NCBI GenBank assembly: GCA_021806345.1
Contig: JAJZXP010000475.1
Coordinates: 1-9,635 of the forward strand
Source of the DNA: Thermoplasmata archaeon
GTDB taxonomy: Archaea; Thermoplasmatota; Thermoplasmata; Thermoplasmatales; Thermoplasmataceae
Direction: 5' to 3'
Length of the DNA: 9,635 bases
Part shown: positions 1-6,390 of the stretch, one piece after another
Numbering within the stretch: the stretch's first letter is position 1
Layout of the letters: every line of letters starts with the position of its first letter
Translations under genes and position numbers: made by a program
The notes under the pieces: model-generated
Told to the model about the DNA's origin: nothing
The model's database searches: none
Seen by the model: only the letters and a program-made list of their open reading frames with translations

Positions 1-75
1 CGGATTTGAACCGGCGAATCCCTACGGAAATGGACTCTGAATCCATCGCCTTTGACCAAGCTCGACAACCTCCGC
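1..75 (-). tRNA. tRNA-Leu (anticodon CAG), 3' end cut off by the window
   Basis: Read on the minus strand, the gene starts at 75 with the acceptor strand GCGGAGG. A D-arm follows (GTCGAGCTTGGTCAAAGGC), then an anticodon arm with stem ATGGA/TCCAT around loop TTCAGAG, which gives anticodon CAG for leucine CUG codons. Next come a long variable arm (TCC-GTAG-GGA) and the T-arm half GCCGG-TTCAAAT-CCG. The long variable arm makes it class II, as expected for Leu. About 10 bases (the end of the T stem and the 3' acceptor strand) lie outside the window. The 5' end faces the accessory genes. I see no intron in the visible part. Confidence 0.93.
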
Positions 76-100
76 TTTGTAATAGGGGTATAATTCTTTG

Positions 101-112
101 ATATTTTAAAAG
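101..112 (-). promoter_or_regulatory. TATA box of tRNA-Leu
   Basis: On the minus strand this reads CTTTTAAAATAT. It is centred about 31 bases before the tRNA 5' end at 75, the expected place for an archaeal TATA element of a stable RNA gene. Confidence 0.55.
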
Positions 113-207
113 TCTACATTTTTCCTTTAATGAAGAATTTTATCCCTTCCACGAATTGACCGAATGGATATACAGGCAAATGAGGGTTGAAAGTAAATTC
201 GGTTAAT

Positions 208-220
208 AATTTTATTTAAG
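208..220 (+). promoter_or_regulatory. TATA element, copy 1 of a duplicated promoter
   Basis: AATTTTATTTAAG is a good archaeal TATA box centred about 31 bases before the ATG at 246, so the transcript could be leaderless or nearly so. The 25 bases at 208-232 match 9199-9223 at 24 positions, and both copies lead into similar mini-ORFs. Confidence 0.55.
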
Positions 221-245
221 GTTATTTAATGGATGTAAGGGAAAA

Positions 246-323
246 ATGACTGAACTTCTCAATAGGTTGTCCTATGGACAAAGGAATGATAAATTTATAT
301 TAATACACCTCTATATTCAATAG
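246..323 (+). CDS. mini-ORF of 25 residues, possible leaderless small protein or leader
   Basis: The ATG lies where a transcript from the TATA element at 208-220 should begin. The product starts MTELLNRLSYGQ and ends at TAG 321-323, eight bases before the GTG of the next gene. Its first codons resemble those of the mini-ORF at 9234 (MTELLNRL against MTILNSL), and the sequence TTCTCAATAG is shared. It could be a genuine small protein, a leader for the 331-744 gene, or the truncated front of a gene whose promoter is duplicated in the genome. I do not recognise it. Existence as a translated product is inferred only from promoter position and similarity between the two copies. Confidence 0.3.
   Translation: MTELLNRLSYGQRNDKFILIHLYIQ
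294..304 (+). promoter_or_regulatory. possible TATA box for the 137-residue gene
   Basis: TTTATATTAAT is centred about 32 bases before the GTG at 331, which would give a leader of only a few bases. It lies inside the preceding mini-ORF, so the 331 gene may instead be read from the 208-220 promoter. Confidence 0.3.
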
Positions 324-330
324 CAAAGGT

Positions 331-744
331 GTGAATTTGGATCAATTAGATAACCTACCTAAATTGACAATAGAAAGCGAAATATGGGATATGACATGGA
401 TACTGAACAAGACCGCAAGACTTGTAGAGCGTTATAACATAGAAGTAGCGGTTTCAATAAAAAAGAGCAATTCCGTAACAATAGATATAGCAATTGTTTC
501 CTTATTGACTGCATTTACGTATGAATTTCAAAAGCAATTTGCTCGTGACTTGTATAACTACGTGAAAAACAGGATTATTAAAAAACAGACCAAACCTAAA
601 TTGACAACTCCAACAGATAACGACCAACAAGCTTTACCTCAAAAAATAAGGTACAATAAAACGATAGAAATCAAAATCAGTTGGAATAAAGAATGGGAAG
701 AGAGAGGCTTTGCAAATGATAAAAAAGACAATAAATTGAAATGA
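331..744 (+). CDS. unrecognised 137-residue protein
   Basis: I do not recognise a family. The start is GTG, with AAAGGT abutting it; the next in-frame ATG is codon 21, so the true start is uncertain. Residues about 25-45 (NKTARLVERYNIEVAVSIKK) look like a helix running into a beta strand. Residues about 48-66 (VTIDIAIVSLLTAFTYEF) form a hydrophobic helix that contains an acidic residue, so it is more likely buried or amphipathic than a clear membrane span. The segment after it is basic (FARDLYNYVKNRIIKKQ). The tail from about 90 is polar and ends in a lysine-rich stretch. No signal peptide or catalytic motif is visible. The gene lies between the mini-ORF at 246 and the remnant at 764. A role in the neighbouring defence genes cannot be inferred from sequence. 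Confidence 0.6.
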   Translation: MNLDQLDNLPKLTIESEIWDMTWILNKTARLVERYNIEVAVSIKKSNSVTIDIAIVSLLTAFTYEFQKQFARDLYNYVKNRIIKKQTKPKLTTPTDNDQQALPQKIRYNKTIEIKISWNKEWEERGFANDKKDNKLK

Positions 745-763
745 CGGTTTAAATATCAAATAG

Positions 764-979
764 GTATTATTTCATATCGCAGCAAAAGAAAAAGCCAAGA
801 CAGAGGAGTCTCAACTTCAAAAGGCATTGAGGCAAGAGATCCGGAAGGAGTGGAGCACCATTGAGCCAAAGTTGATAGAGATGGCACACAAACTTGAGGA
901 CTCTAAGATAATAGAGCCAAAGGACTATGTTTGGATAAGAGGCAAGATATCTAATCTAGCAAAGCATTTTGATAGATAG
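764..979 (+). pseudogene. gene remnant encoding a conserved C-terminus (copy 1)
   Basis: An open frame runs from just after TAG 761-763 to TAG 977-979 but has no credible start at its front; the first ATG (881) would leave only 32 codons. The translation is a charged helix (KAKTEESQLQKALRQEIRKE) followed by EPKDYVWIRGKISNLAKHFDR. The same C-terminus is encoded at 4921-5007, where it carries a stop. Most differences between the two coding copies in the C-terminal 20 codons are at silent codon positions, so this was once a selected protein. I read it as the 3' end of a truncated gene. The family is not recognised. A short real gene starting at an unusual codon cannot be excluded. Confidence 0.5.
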
Positions 980-994
980 TAATTTTTTTTGGAC
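893..994 (+). repeat. direct repeat, left copy, with a 33-base perfect core at 962-994
   Basis: This stretch aligns without gaps to 4921-5022, with 17 differences in 102 bases by eye. All differences fall in the first 69 bases; the last 33 bases (962-994) are identical. That core covers the last codons of the remnant (KHFDR, stop) and continues 15 bases past the stop through a run of eight T (983-990) to GGAC. The T-run could also act as an archaeal transcription terminator on the plus strand. The two copies bracket the Argonaute operon. Confidence 0.85.
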
Positions 995-1144
995 TATCAC
1001 TCATGCTTCAAGTTATATTTTCTTCGACTAGTTTGCTCCAAATATCTTAAGAGATAAGCAACTTAATTTGTATTAGTCTCGAGAAATTAAGGGCAATTAC
1101 TCACCATTTTCTTTATTTATCTATTTGTATAAATGGAAGTAAAA

Positions 1145-1152
1145 TTTATAAG
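1145..1152 (+). promoter_or_regulatory. TATA box of the AlbA_2-APAZ/pAgo operon
   Basis: TTTATAAG, preceded by the purine-rich GTAAAA, is a strong archaeal TATA element. It predicts a transcription start near 1174 and a leader of about 25 bases containing the ribosome binding site before TTG 1200. A second AT-rich element, CTTTATTTAT (1111-1120), lies further upstream and could be an alternative. Confidence 0.5.
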
Positions 1153-1190
1153 AATGAAGTATTTGCTTTCCATAGAACACCAAGTAAGTC

Positions 1191-1195
1191 GGTGA
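1191..1195 (+). promoter_or_regulatory. ribosome binding site that decides the TTG start at 1200
   Basis: GGTGA complements the archaeal 16S rRNA 3' end and stands four bases before TTG 1200. The next in-frame start, ATG 1257, has no such site, and starting there would remove sequence just before the AlbA_2 domain. I therefore keep TTG. Confidence 0.5.
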
Positions 1196-1199
1196 GATT

Positions 1200-2621
1200 T
1201 TGTATTCTAAGAAAGTAATAATTCCTGAGGTCGACGTGGACCCTATTGGGGACATAATGGTAGATTACTTGATTGCACTTGACAGAGAGGATGCATTTTT
1301 AGACTTTAAAGAAACTATAGGTTTAGACCGGAATAACTTTCCAAAAATCGCTAAGGATATATTTGCTTTTTCAAATGTTGGATCAGGTTTCATTATCATA
1401 GGGTTTAGAGATACTAAAAATCAGGAAAAAACGGGAGATAAAAAAAGAAAGTCTTTTACACCTATAGGATTGCACCAAGAATTTGAATTAGACCAAGCAG
1501 TTTTACAGGAAAAGTTCAACTCATTTTCCAATTTTAAGATTGAATTATTGTATAGGGAATTTTTTAGAAAATTCGATGGGGAAAATTTGAGATTTGGCAT
1601 AATCTATATCCCACCATCTACAGCTACCCTTATTCCTACAAAAACTGTATATTACTTAGATTCAAATGAAAAGAAGAAGATAGCATTCAAGGAAGGTGAT
1701 ATTTTTATACGTAGGGGAACCCAGAGTATTCTTGCAACGGAAGAAGAGAAAGACTATATTAAAACTAGGGCAAAAAGGTCTGAATATCGTAATAGTGTTT
1801 TAACTGGCAAGCCAGATTATTTTTCAGAAAATATTTTTTCAAACTTATTCGAAGTTAGTTCTCTCCCTGAATTTATTTTAGAGGTTTCAAAAAGAGAAGG
1901 TGAATTTAACGACCTCGATATATTAGAGTTTAAAAGGACAAGACTGCCTTACAAATTACATAAGATGGAACTTTACACATTTCATGATGAAGATTTCGTT
2001 CTTAGTCTATCTTCAGAGCTATTCAATTCCATCAGAACGAGGCACCTTAAGACATCGGAATGGATCGAAGATTCGCTAAATCAAAATCTTCTTAAAGAAA
2101 TGCTGGAAAAAGAGCTCAGCTATTTTGCTAGAAATCATGGCATATTTACAAACAGAAATAAAGGAAAAAATAAACTTTATTACCAAAGTAAATACAAATC
2201 AAGAACTGAATGGTGGATAACAAGGTCTGGAAGGAATCAACCAGTTCTGGTAGCTTCATTAATTTATTCACCAAAATCAGGCCGTACCTTCATGAAACAC
2301 AGGGCAGTTGATTTTCGGTTTTTTTTCATGCAAGGTAAAGTATTTCTAAATCTTTTGCCGACAATTATCCTAACCTCTGATGGCAAAAACGTCATAAATG
2401 ATTTCAATGAGGGCTACTTGATTACAAAGCAATTGTATCATAATCACAATTCCCAATACCTAAATTCAATGCTCTTCTGGGCACATAAATTATCAAATGG
2501 AAATGAACAAATAAGTGTAATTCCTAATAAGTTTACAATCGCTTCTAAACCAATACAATTAGAAATAAATGTAGGGATTGCATGGGATAGGCCTGTGTCG
2601 GAATTACTGGAGGAATTATAG
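1200..2621 (+). CDS. AlbA_2 (Schlafen-like) / APAZ protein, partner of the short Argonaute
   Basis: This 473-residue protein has two parts. Residues about 25-185 match the AlbA_2/Schlafen fold: REDAFLDFKETIG, then PKIAKDIFAFSNVGSGFIII and GFRD, then IIYIPPS and finally DIFIRRGTQS. E30, D35 and D71 fall where the E/E/D metal-binding triad of Schlafen tRNases would be, with D71 36 residues after D35. Residues about 215-473 resemble APAZ, the Argonaute N/L1/L2-like domain of short-pAgo partners. Key signs are the motif HRAVDFRFFFMQGKVFLNLL near 367-386, followed by LTSDGKN, and a hydrophobic run around FWAHKL. The gene ends three bases before the ATG of the pAgo gene, so the two are co-transcribed and probably form a heterodimer. 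The AlbA_2 call rests on motifs; the APAZ call rests on remembered motif shape plus the pAgo neighbour. Nuclease activity and target are inferred. There are no membrane segments. Confidence 0.82.
   Translation: MYSKKVIIPEVDVDPIGDIMVDYLIALDREDAFLDFKETIGLDRNNFPKIAKDIFAFSNVGSGFIIIGFRDTKNQEKTGDKKRKSFTPIGLHQEFELDQAVLQEKFNSFSNFKIELLYREFFRKFDGENLRFGIIYIPPSTATLIPTKTVYYLDSNEKKKIAFKEGDIFIRRGTQSILATEEEKDYIKTRAKRSEYRNSVLTGKPDYFSENIFSNLFEVSSLPEFILEVSKREGEFNDLDILEFKRTRLPYKLHKMELYTFHDEDFVLSLSSELFNSIRTRHLKTSEWIEDSLNQNLLKEMLEKELSYFARNHGIFTNRNKGKNKLYYQSKYKSRTEWWITRSGRNQPVLVASLIYSPKSGRTFMKHRAVDFRFFFMQGKVFLNLLPTIILTSDGKNVINDFNEGYLITKQLYHNHNSQYLNSMLFWAHKLSNGNEQISVIPNKFTIASKPIQLEINVGIAWDRPVSELLEEL
2609..2613 (+). 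promoter_or_regulatory. ribosome binding site of the pAgo gene
   Basis: GGAGG lies 11 bases before ATG 2625, inside the last codons of the upstream gene. This supports coupled translation of the pair from one mRNA. Confidence 0.5.
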
Positions 2622-2624
2622 AAA

Positions 2625-4148
2625 ATGTTTAAGGCAGAATTTATTGACGAGCCTGACTTAGTGTTTGGTAATTCGAATGAAGAGAAGGATCCGAGAATTG
2701 GCATAAAGTACCTAGGACCATATTACTATTCTTCACAAGACGGGCCTGAACCTACGCGAGTTAAAGTAGGCATAGTTGGAGACATTCAGACAATAGAGAA
2801 AACAAAGGAACTGCTGACTTTAATGCGCAATGAGTTACCAAGCAGTGATCCTAATAAGTGGTTGCACCCTGACTTCCCAGGGTACAATAAAGAGACTAAA
2901 ATTTCGTCTGAATTTATATTGGCCGATGCTTGGAATAGCAAACTCGTTTCAAATGAGGTAAATAGAATTACTACAATTGTAGATGTTAATGAAAGGATTA
3001 CTTCTGCGGTTAACTTATTTAAGAAAGGGGTCAGCGCAATAACAAGTGAAGATGACACCCCTGATGTGATAATCTGTGCATTACCTCAACAGATTGAAGA
3101 ATTTTGCGGGATTTCAATTAATACTAGAGGGGCAAAGCGCCCCAAATTTACTGATGCAGAAAAAGAGAAGGAAAAAATGAGGTCTCAAGGTCAACGTTTC
3201 TTGGACACTTTCAATGAGGAAGAATTGCCCATTGAAGAATCGTATGATAAGGACTATGACTTTCGAAATGCTCTTAAGGGAAAAATTATGGAGTACGGAA
3301 TTCCAATTCAAATACTAAAATGGTCTACACTCACGGGTATCTTAGAGTATGATAATCTCTTAAACAAAGCTACCCAAGACCCTGCCAGTTTTGCTTGGAA
3401 TTTTACAATGGGACTTTATTATAAAGCAAGGGGAAAGCCATGGCGATTAGCTAAGTTGAGGCAAGACACTTGCTATATTGGAATATCATTTTACAAGAAT
3501 AAACTAACACCGAAAGAAAACATGGAGACATCCATGGCACAAGTATTTACGCATAATGGGGAAGGGATTGTATTAAGAGGAACAGAAGTGGAAAGAGATG
3601 AATTTTCTTTTGAAACTCATATGACAGAGAGTCAAGCGGAAAAATTGATTGGAGATTCCATCGAGAGATACACAGAAAAAGCAAACAGATTGCCATCCAG
3701 AGTTGTAATTCACAAAACATCTCAATATTCTGAGGGTGAGATCAATGGCATAAAAAAAGTTGTAGGGAATGCTTACCTAGATTTGGTAGCTATCAAACGA
3801 AACCACAATTATAGGTTTATGAGGACTGGTGACTACCCTATATTACGAGGCACTATAATTTCATTGAGCAATACTTCTTTTCTTTTATTCACTAATGGCT
3901 ACGTGCCTAGGATAAGAACTTATGAAGGGCATAGAATACCCGTACCACTCTTTATCCAACACAGTGGTGATAGTTCCCAGTCAGAATTATCAAAAGAGAT
4001 ACTCGGACTTACAAAGCTGAACTGGAACACAACCAAATTTGCAACACAAATGCCAATAACTTTGGAATTTTCTGATAAAGTTGGTGACATACTTTCTGAA
4101 CTGCCTGAAGAATCAGTAATAAAGGACCACTATAGATTCTACATGTGA
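2625..4148 (+). CDS. short prokaryotic Argonaute (MID-PIWI), catalytically degenerate
   Basis: At 507 residues it has the size of a short pAgo and lacks N and PAZ domains. The N-terminus carries the usual entry pattern: DLVFGNSNEEKDPRIGIKYL, then GP. The MID domain spans about 115-260 and includes DVIICALPQQ (147-156) and GIPIQILKWSTL (225-236). PIWI runs from about 260 to the end: SFAWNFTMGLYYKARGKPWR, YIGISFY (284-290), MAQVFTHNGEGIVLRG (304-319), RVVIHKTS (359-366) and the closing GLTKLNWNTT with ITLEFSDKVGDIL. The first catalytic Asp of slicing Argonautes is replaced by Ser (S288), and the Asp of the HRDG-type motif by Thr (T365), so guided target cleavage is not expected. Short pAgos of this kind bind a guide and target and switch on the APAZ-bound effector, here the AlbA_2 protein encoded just upstream. 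The family call is firm; the guide and target chemistry is unknown. Confidence 0.93.
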   Translation: MFKAEFIDEPDLVFGNSNEEKDPRIGIKYLGPYYYSSQDGPEPTRVKVGIVGDIQTIEKTKELLTLMRNELPSSDPNKWLHPDFPGYNKETKISSEFILADAWNSKLVSNEVNRITTIVDVNERITSAVNLFKKGVSAITSEDDTPDVIICALPQQIEEFCGISINTRGAKRPKFTDAEKEKEKMRSQGQRFLDTFNEEELPIEESYDKDYDFRNALKGKIMEYGIPIQILKWSTLTGILEYDNLLNKATQDPASFAWNFTMGLYYKARGKPWRLAKLRQDTCYIGISFYKNKLTPKENMETSMAQVFTHNGEGIVLRGTEVERDEFSFETHMTESQAEKLIGDSIERYTEKANRLPSRVVIHKTSQYSEGEINGIKKVVGNAYLDLVAIKRNHNYRFMRTGDYPILRGTIISLSNTSFLLFTNGYVPRIRTYEGHRIPVPLFIQHSGDSSQSELSKEILGLTKLNWNTTKFATQMPITLEFSDKVGDILSELPEESVIKDHYRFYM

Positions 4149-4308
4149 AGTTTATATGATGATTCATAATTCTCTATGAAGTAATGATGCTTGCTCTTTA
4201 AGGAGTAATTCCTGCCTGTAGCCAAGAAATTAAATAAATCAAGTAATTGCATGATATCTTATAATACTAATATAGAAGTGGCCAAATCTTTGTGAGGATG
4301 AAAACTCA

Positions 4309-4694
4309 ATGGCAATTTAATTTAATAAGATTAAGGAATTATAGGCTGCCGGAGAATTCTCAAAATATACTGAAGCAGAAACCAAATTCATTGAGCCCTT
4401 GTTTGAAGCACTGGGTTGGAACATTCTAGGGATTAAAAAGAGTAATGACAAAATCACCTTAGAAGATAAAATTTCTAAGGGCAGAGTAGATTATGGGTAT
4501 TGGCTAAATGGTGTGCAAAAATTCTATCTTGAAGCCAAGAGTCTCAAAGAGACAGATATTTTGTTTGGAAAAGGCTATGATAAACAGGCCATAAATTACA
4601 TATTCTGGTGAATTATTTTAATCATTCTTTAAGAACGTTTACAGAAAAATGGGGTGAGTTTGCAGAGAAGGGGTCAATTATAACTCCCTATAAC
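4309..4694 (+). pseudogene. broken type I restriction R-subunit-like gene (N-terminal nuclease domain)
   Basis: From ATG 4309 one frame reads MAI-stop-FNKIKEL-stop-AAGEFSKYTEAETKFIEP, then LFEALGWNI. Stops are at 4318-4320 (TAA) and 4342-4344 (TAG). This fits the N-terminus of HsdR-like or type IIG enzymes, where a helix precedes F-I-x-P-L-F-E-A-L-G-W. The PD-(D/E)XK core follows: GRVDYGYWLNG with the Asp, then FYLEAKS with E-x-K. After YDKQAINYIFW the frame stops at 4609-4611. The expected next block appears in another frame as NYFNHSLRTFTEKWGE, equivalent to the usual NFxSLRxF..W. So there are two nonsense changes and one frameshift, and the helicase and C-terminal parts are missing. An open frame continues to 4865 but I recognise nothing there. 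The right border is approximate. Confidence 0.72.
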
Positions 4695-4920
4695 ACCATA
4701 TTAGGATGGTTTATATCTTTAAACCACTTATCTTCCACCCTATATTCCCTTATACAACCAAGAGTGGTTTTTGAGGATAAGTTATTACATCATCAAATAC
4801 AACCTGTTTTGCGTACTCTTTCTTTTCCTTCTAATAGAGATTCCAGGAATAGAAAACAAACTTAAAACTAGAAACTCTATAATTTAAAGAAAGATACCTC
4901 TCAATTTGCTTCCTATCGAA

Positions 4921-5007
4921 CATGAGGGCTCTATACCCATAGAGTCAAAAGACTATATTTGAATAAGAGGTAAAATATCGAACCTCGCCAAGCATTTTGA
5001 TAGATAG
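4921..5007 (+). pseudogene. gene remnant encoding the same conserved C-terminus (copy 2)
   Basis: The frame reads HEGSIPIESKDYI-stop-IRGKISNLAKHFDR and ends at TAG 5005-5007. The codon for Trp in copy 1 (TGG) is TGA here, at 4960-4962. No related sequence is visible before about 4917, so only about 29 codons remain. It is a decayed fragment of the same family as 764-979; the function is unknown. Confidence 0.6.
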
Positions 5008-5022
5008 TAATTTTTTTTGGAC
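4921..5022 (+). repeat. direct repeat, right copy, with a 33-base perfect core at 4990-5022
   Basis: This is the partner of 893-994, in the same orientation and 4028 bases away. The core is identical to 962-994 and includes eight T at 5011-5018, which lie between this remnant and the convergent gene ending at 5042. The sequences diverge immediately after GGAC (994 and 5022). Confidence 0.85.
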
Positions 5023-5041
5023 ATGGGGGGCTGTTAAATTT

Positions 5042-6109
5042 TTACTGTAAACTTAGCCTATTCAATTTCGACATTAATGCTTTTACAAGACTTACACTAA
5101 GATAATACATCAATTCAGCGTCCTCTCTTCTGCCGACATAAATTTCCTTTGGTGAGCCTGAATTCTTGTCAAGTGAATGGTGCAAGCCACTTGAAAATTG
5201 ATACATGTTCTCTAAACCGGTTATTAACTGGGTTAGGTTTGTCTCATCAATTGCCATATCTTCGAGTAAAACTTTTCTAAGTGCCTGCTTACCGCCATTT
5301 TTTATTAGTGATTCATAGATGAACCTTGATTTTGCAACAACTTCGCTCCAATCGCATGTTTTCATTGAGTCTAACATGCCCTGAAAATAAGGTCCTATCG
5401 AATCCAGCCTTTCTGCTAAGACATCATATTCGTGGTCTTTCTTTATCTTCTCTTTATCGAAATTGCCCTGTGATATACCTGGGGCGTCAATAAGAATGGC
5501 CCTACCTATTCCAAAAGCATCGTAAAAATCTGTAGTCCAATCAGAGTGAGATATTCTGAAATTAAAACTCAAGTTTGATGAGCCCACGTATGCAATCTTT
5601 TTTTGGTCAACATTCAAAATTGATGGGTCGGTACTCGATTCATCAAATTTTTCGGAACGGACTATTGCAAATCTCTGGGGTCTTATGCCAGAAAGGGGAA
5701 AGTAGCCATATTTTCCAATCTTTATTGTGGATGAGAGTTGGCTCCATCTTAGTTTGACCTTCAATACAACGTCTTTCTTTTCATTTCTTAATCTTGTTTC
5801 TTCAAGATGATTTAAAGCTCTCTCTCCAAGTTCTACAATCATGGGGTACCACAACGTTTGTGGTCCCTGATTTTTTTCTCCTATTACTGGGATGTTTATT
5901 TCGATCTCATAGTTGGGTCCATTAAGGGTTCTTTCATCGGCAATCCTTATTGTACCGATATACATATTATCTTCAGAATATAAAGACCCACCTATATCGT
6001 AGATAATCTCATTTGGTTCGAATGTCGCTTTTACGTTAAATTCAAATCCAGGGACAGCACTCTTAATTAATGGCTTCACTGCATTGTCAGTTATCGCAAG
6101 CTTTGCCAA
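5042..6109 (-). CDS. unrecognised 355-residue protein, possible helicase partner
   Basis: I do not recognise a named family. Residues 1-180 are rich in short beta strands (IIYDIGGSLYSEDNMYIGTI, YEIEINIP, VVLKVKLRW), suggesting a beta-sandwich. FRISHSDWTTDFYDAFGIGR (184-203) followed by AILIDAP has the form of an I-x-x-S-x-W...LG-G-R motif that I associate with helical-domain proteins in defence neighbourhoods. Residues about 215-355 look helical. They include QFSSGLHHSLD (304-314) and a final helix with RREDAELMYYLSVSLVKAL, loosely like HEPN or abortive-infection C-termini, although no R-x4-H motif is present. The start is TTG, supported by GGTG seven bases upstream and a TATA element further out. 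It lies downstream of the helicase gene on the same strand, 281 bases away. A functional link is inferred from position only. Confidence 0.7.
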   Translation of the reverse strand: MAKLAITDNAVKPLIKSAVPGFEFNVKATFEPNEIIYDIGGSLYSEDNMYIGTIRIADERTLNGPNYEIEINIPVIGEKNQGPQTLWYPMIVELGERALNHLEETRLRNEKKDVVLKVKLRWSQLSSTIKIGKYGYFPLSGIRPQRFAIVRSEKFDESSTDPSILNVDQKKIAYVGSSNLSFNFRISHSDWTTDFYDAFGIGRAILIDAPGISQGNFDKEKIKKDHEYDVLAERLDSIGPYFQGMLDSMKTCDWSEVVAKSRFIYESLIKNGGKQALRKVLLEDMAIDETNLTQLITGLENMYQFSSGLHHSLDKNSGSPKEIYVGRREDAELMYYLSVSLVKALMSKLNRLSLQ

Positions 6110-6143
6110 TAGAATACACCAAGAATCATGTAAGATATTCGTG

Positions 6144-6152
6144 TTATTTAAT
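6144..6152 (-). promoter_or_regulatory. TATA box of the 355-residue gene
   Basis: On the minus strand this is ATTAAATAA, centred about 39 bases before TTG 6109. It would give a leader of about 12 bases carrying the GGTG ribosome site, so the gene can be transcribed independently of the helicase. Confidence 0.45.
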
Positions 6153-6390
6153 TATTCTATGATAAGCTATCGTAAAGGAAAGTGCTGGTTTGCTCAATTA
6201 TTATTCTTTAGAATTCACAGGAACCTCAAGGTTAAACGCAAACAAGAGTGGTTATATGATCTATATACTCATTCCTTTAGTTTCCCACTCTATCATCGGG
6301 TTAATTAAAAGTTTGAACTTAGTCCCGAATTTTTGAGACTTACCCGTTGTAAATTGTATTTTAGTTGACACGATTATAAAAACATCATAT

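Noticed and set aside
108..206. Open frame ending ...EEFYPFHELTEWIYRQMR and so on before TAA 204-206, protein-like in look.
   Set aside because: No start codon with signals, only about 30 codons, and it overlaps the tRNA promoter. It may be a gene remnant but nothing supports it.
2444..3311. Minus-strand open frames of 65-90 codons at 2444-2704, 2786-3058 and 3114-3311.
   Set aside because: They lie opposite the AlbA_2-APAZ and Argonaute genes, whose motifs fix the plus-strand frames; they are shadows.
4700..4865. Continuation of the restriction remnant frame, and a 25-codon minus-strand stretch KEKKEYAKQVVFDDVITYPQ.
   Set aside because: Neither matches a family I recognise, both are short and closed by stops; at most degraded sequence.
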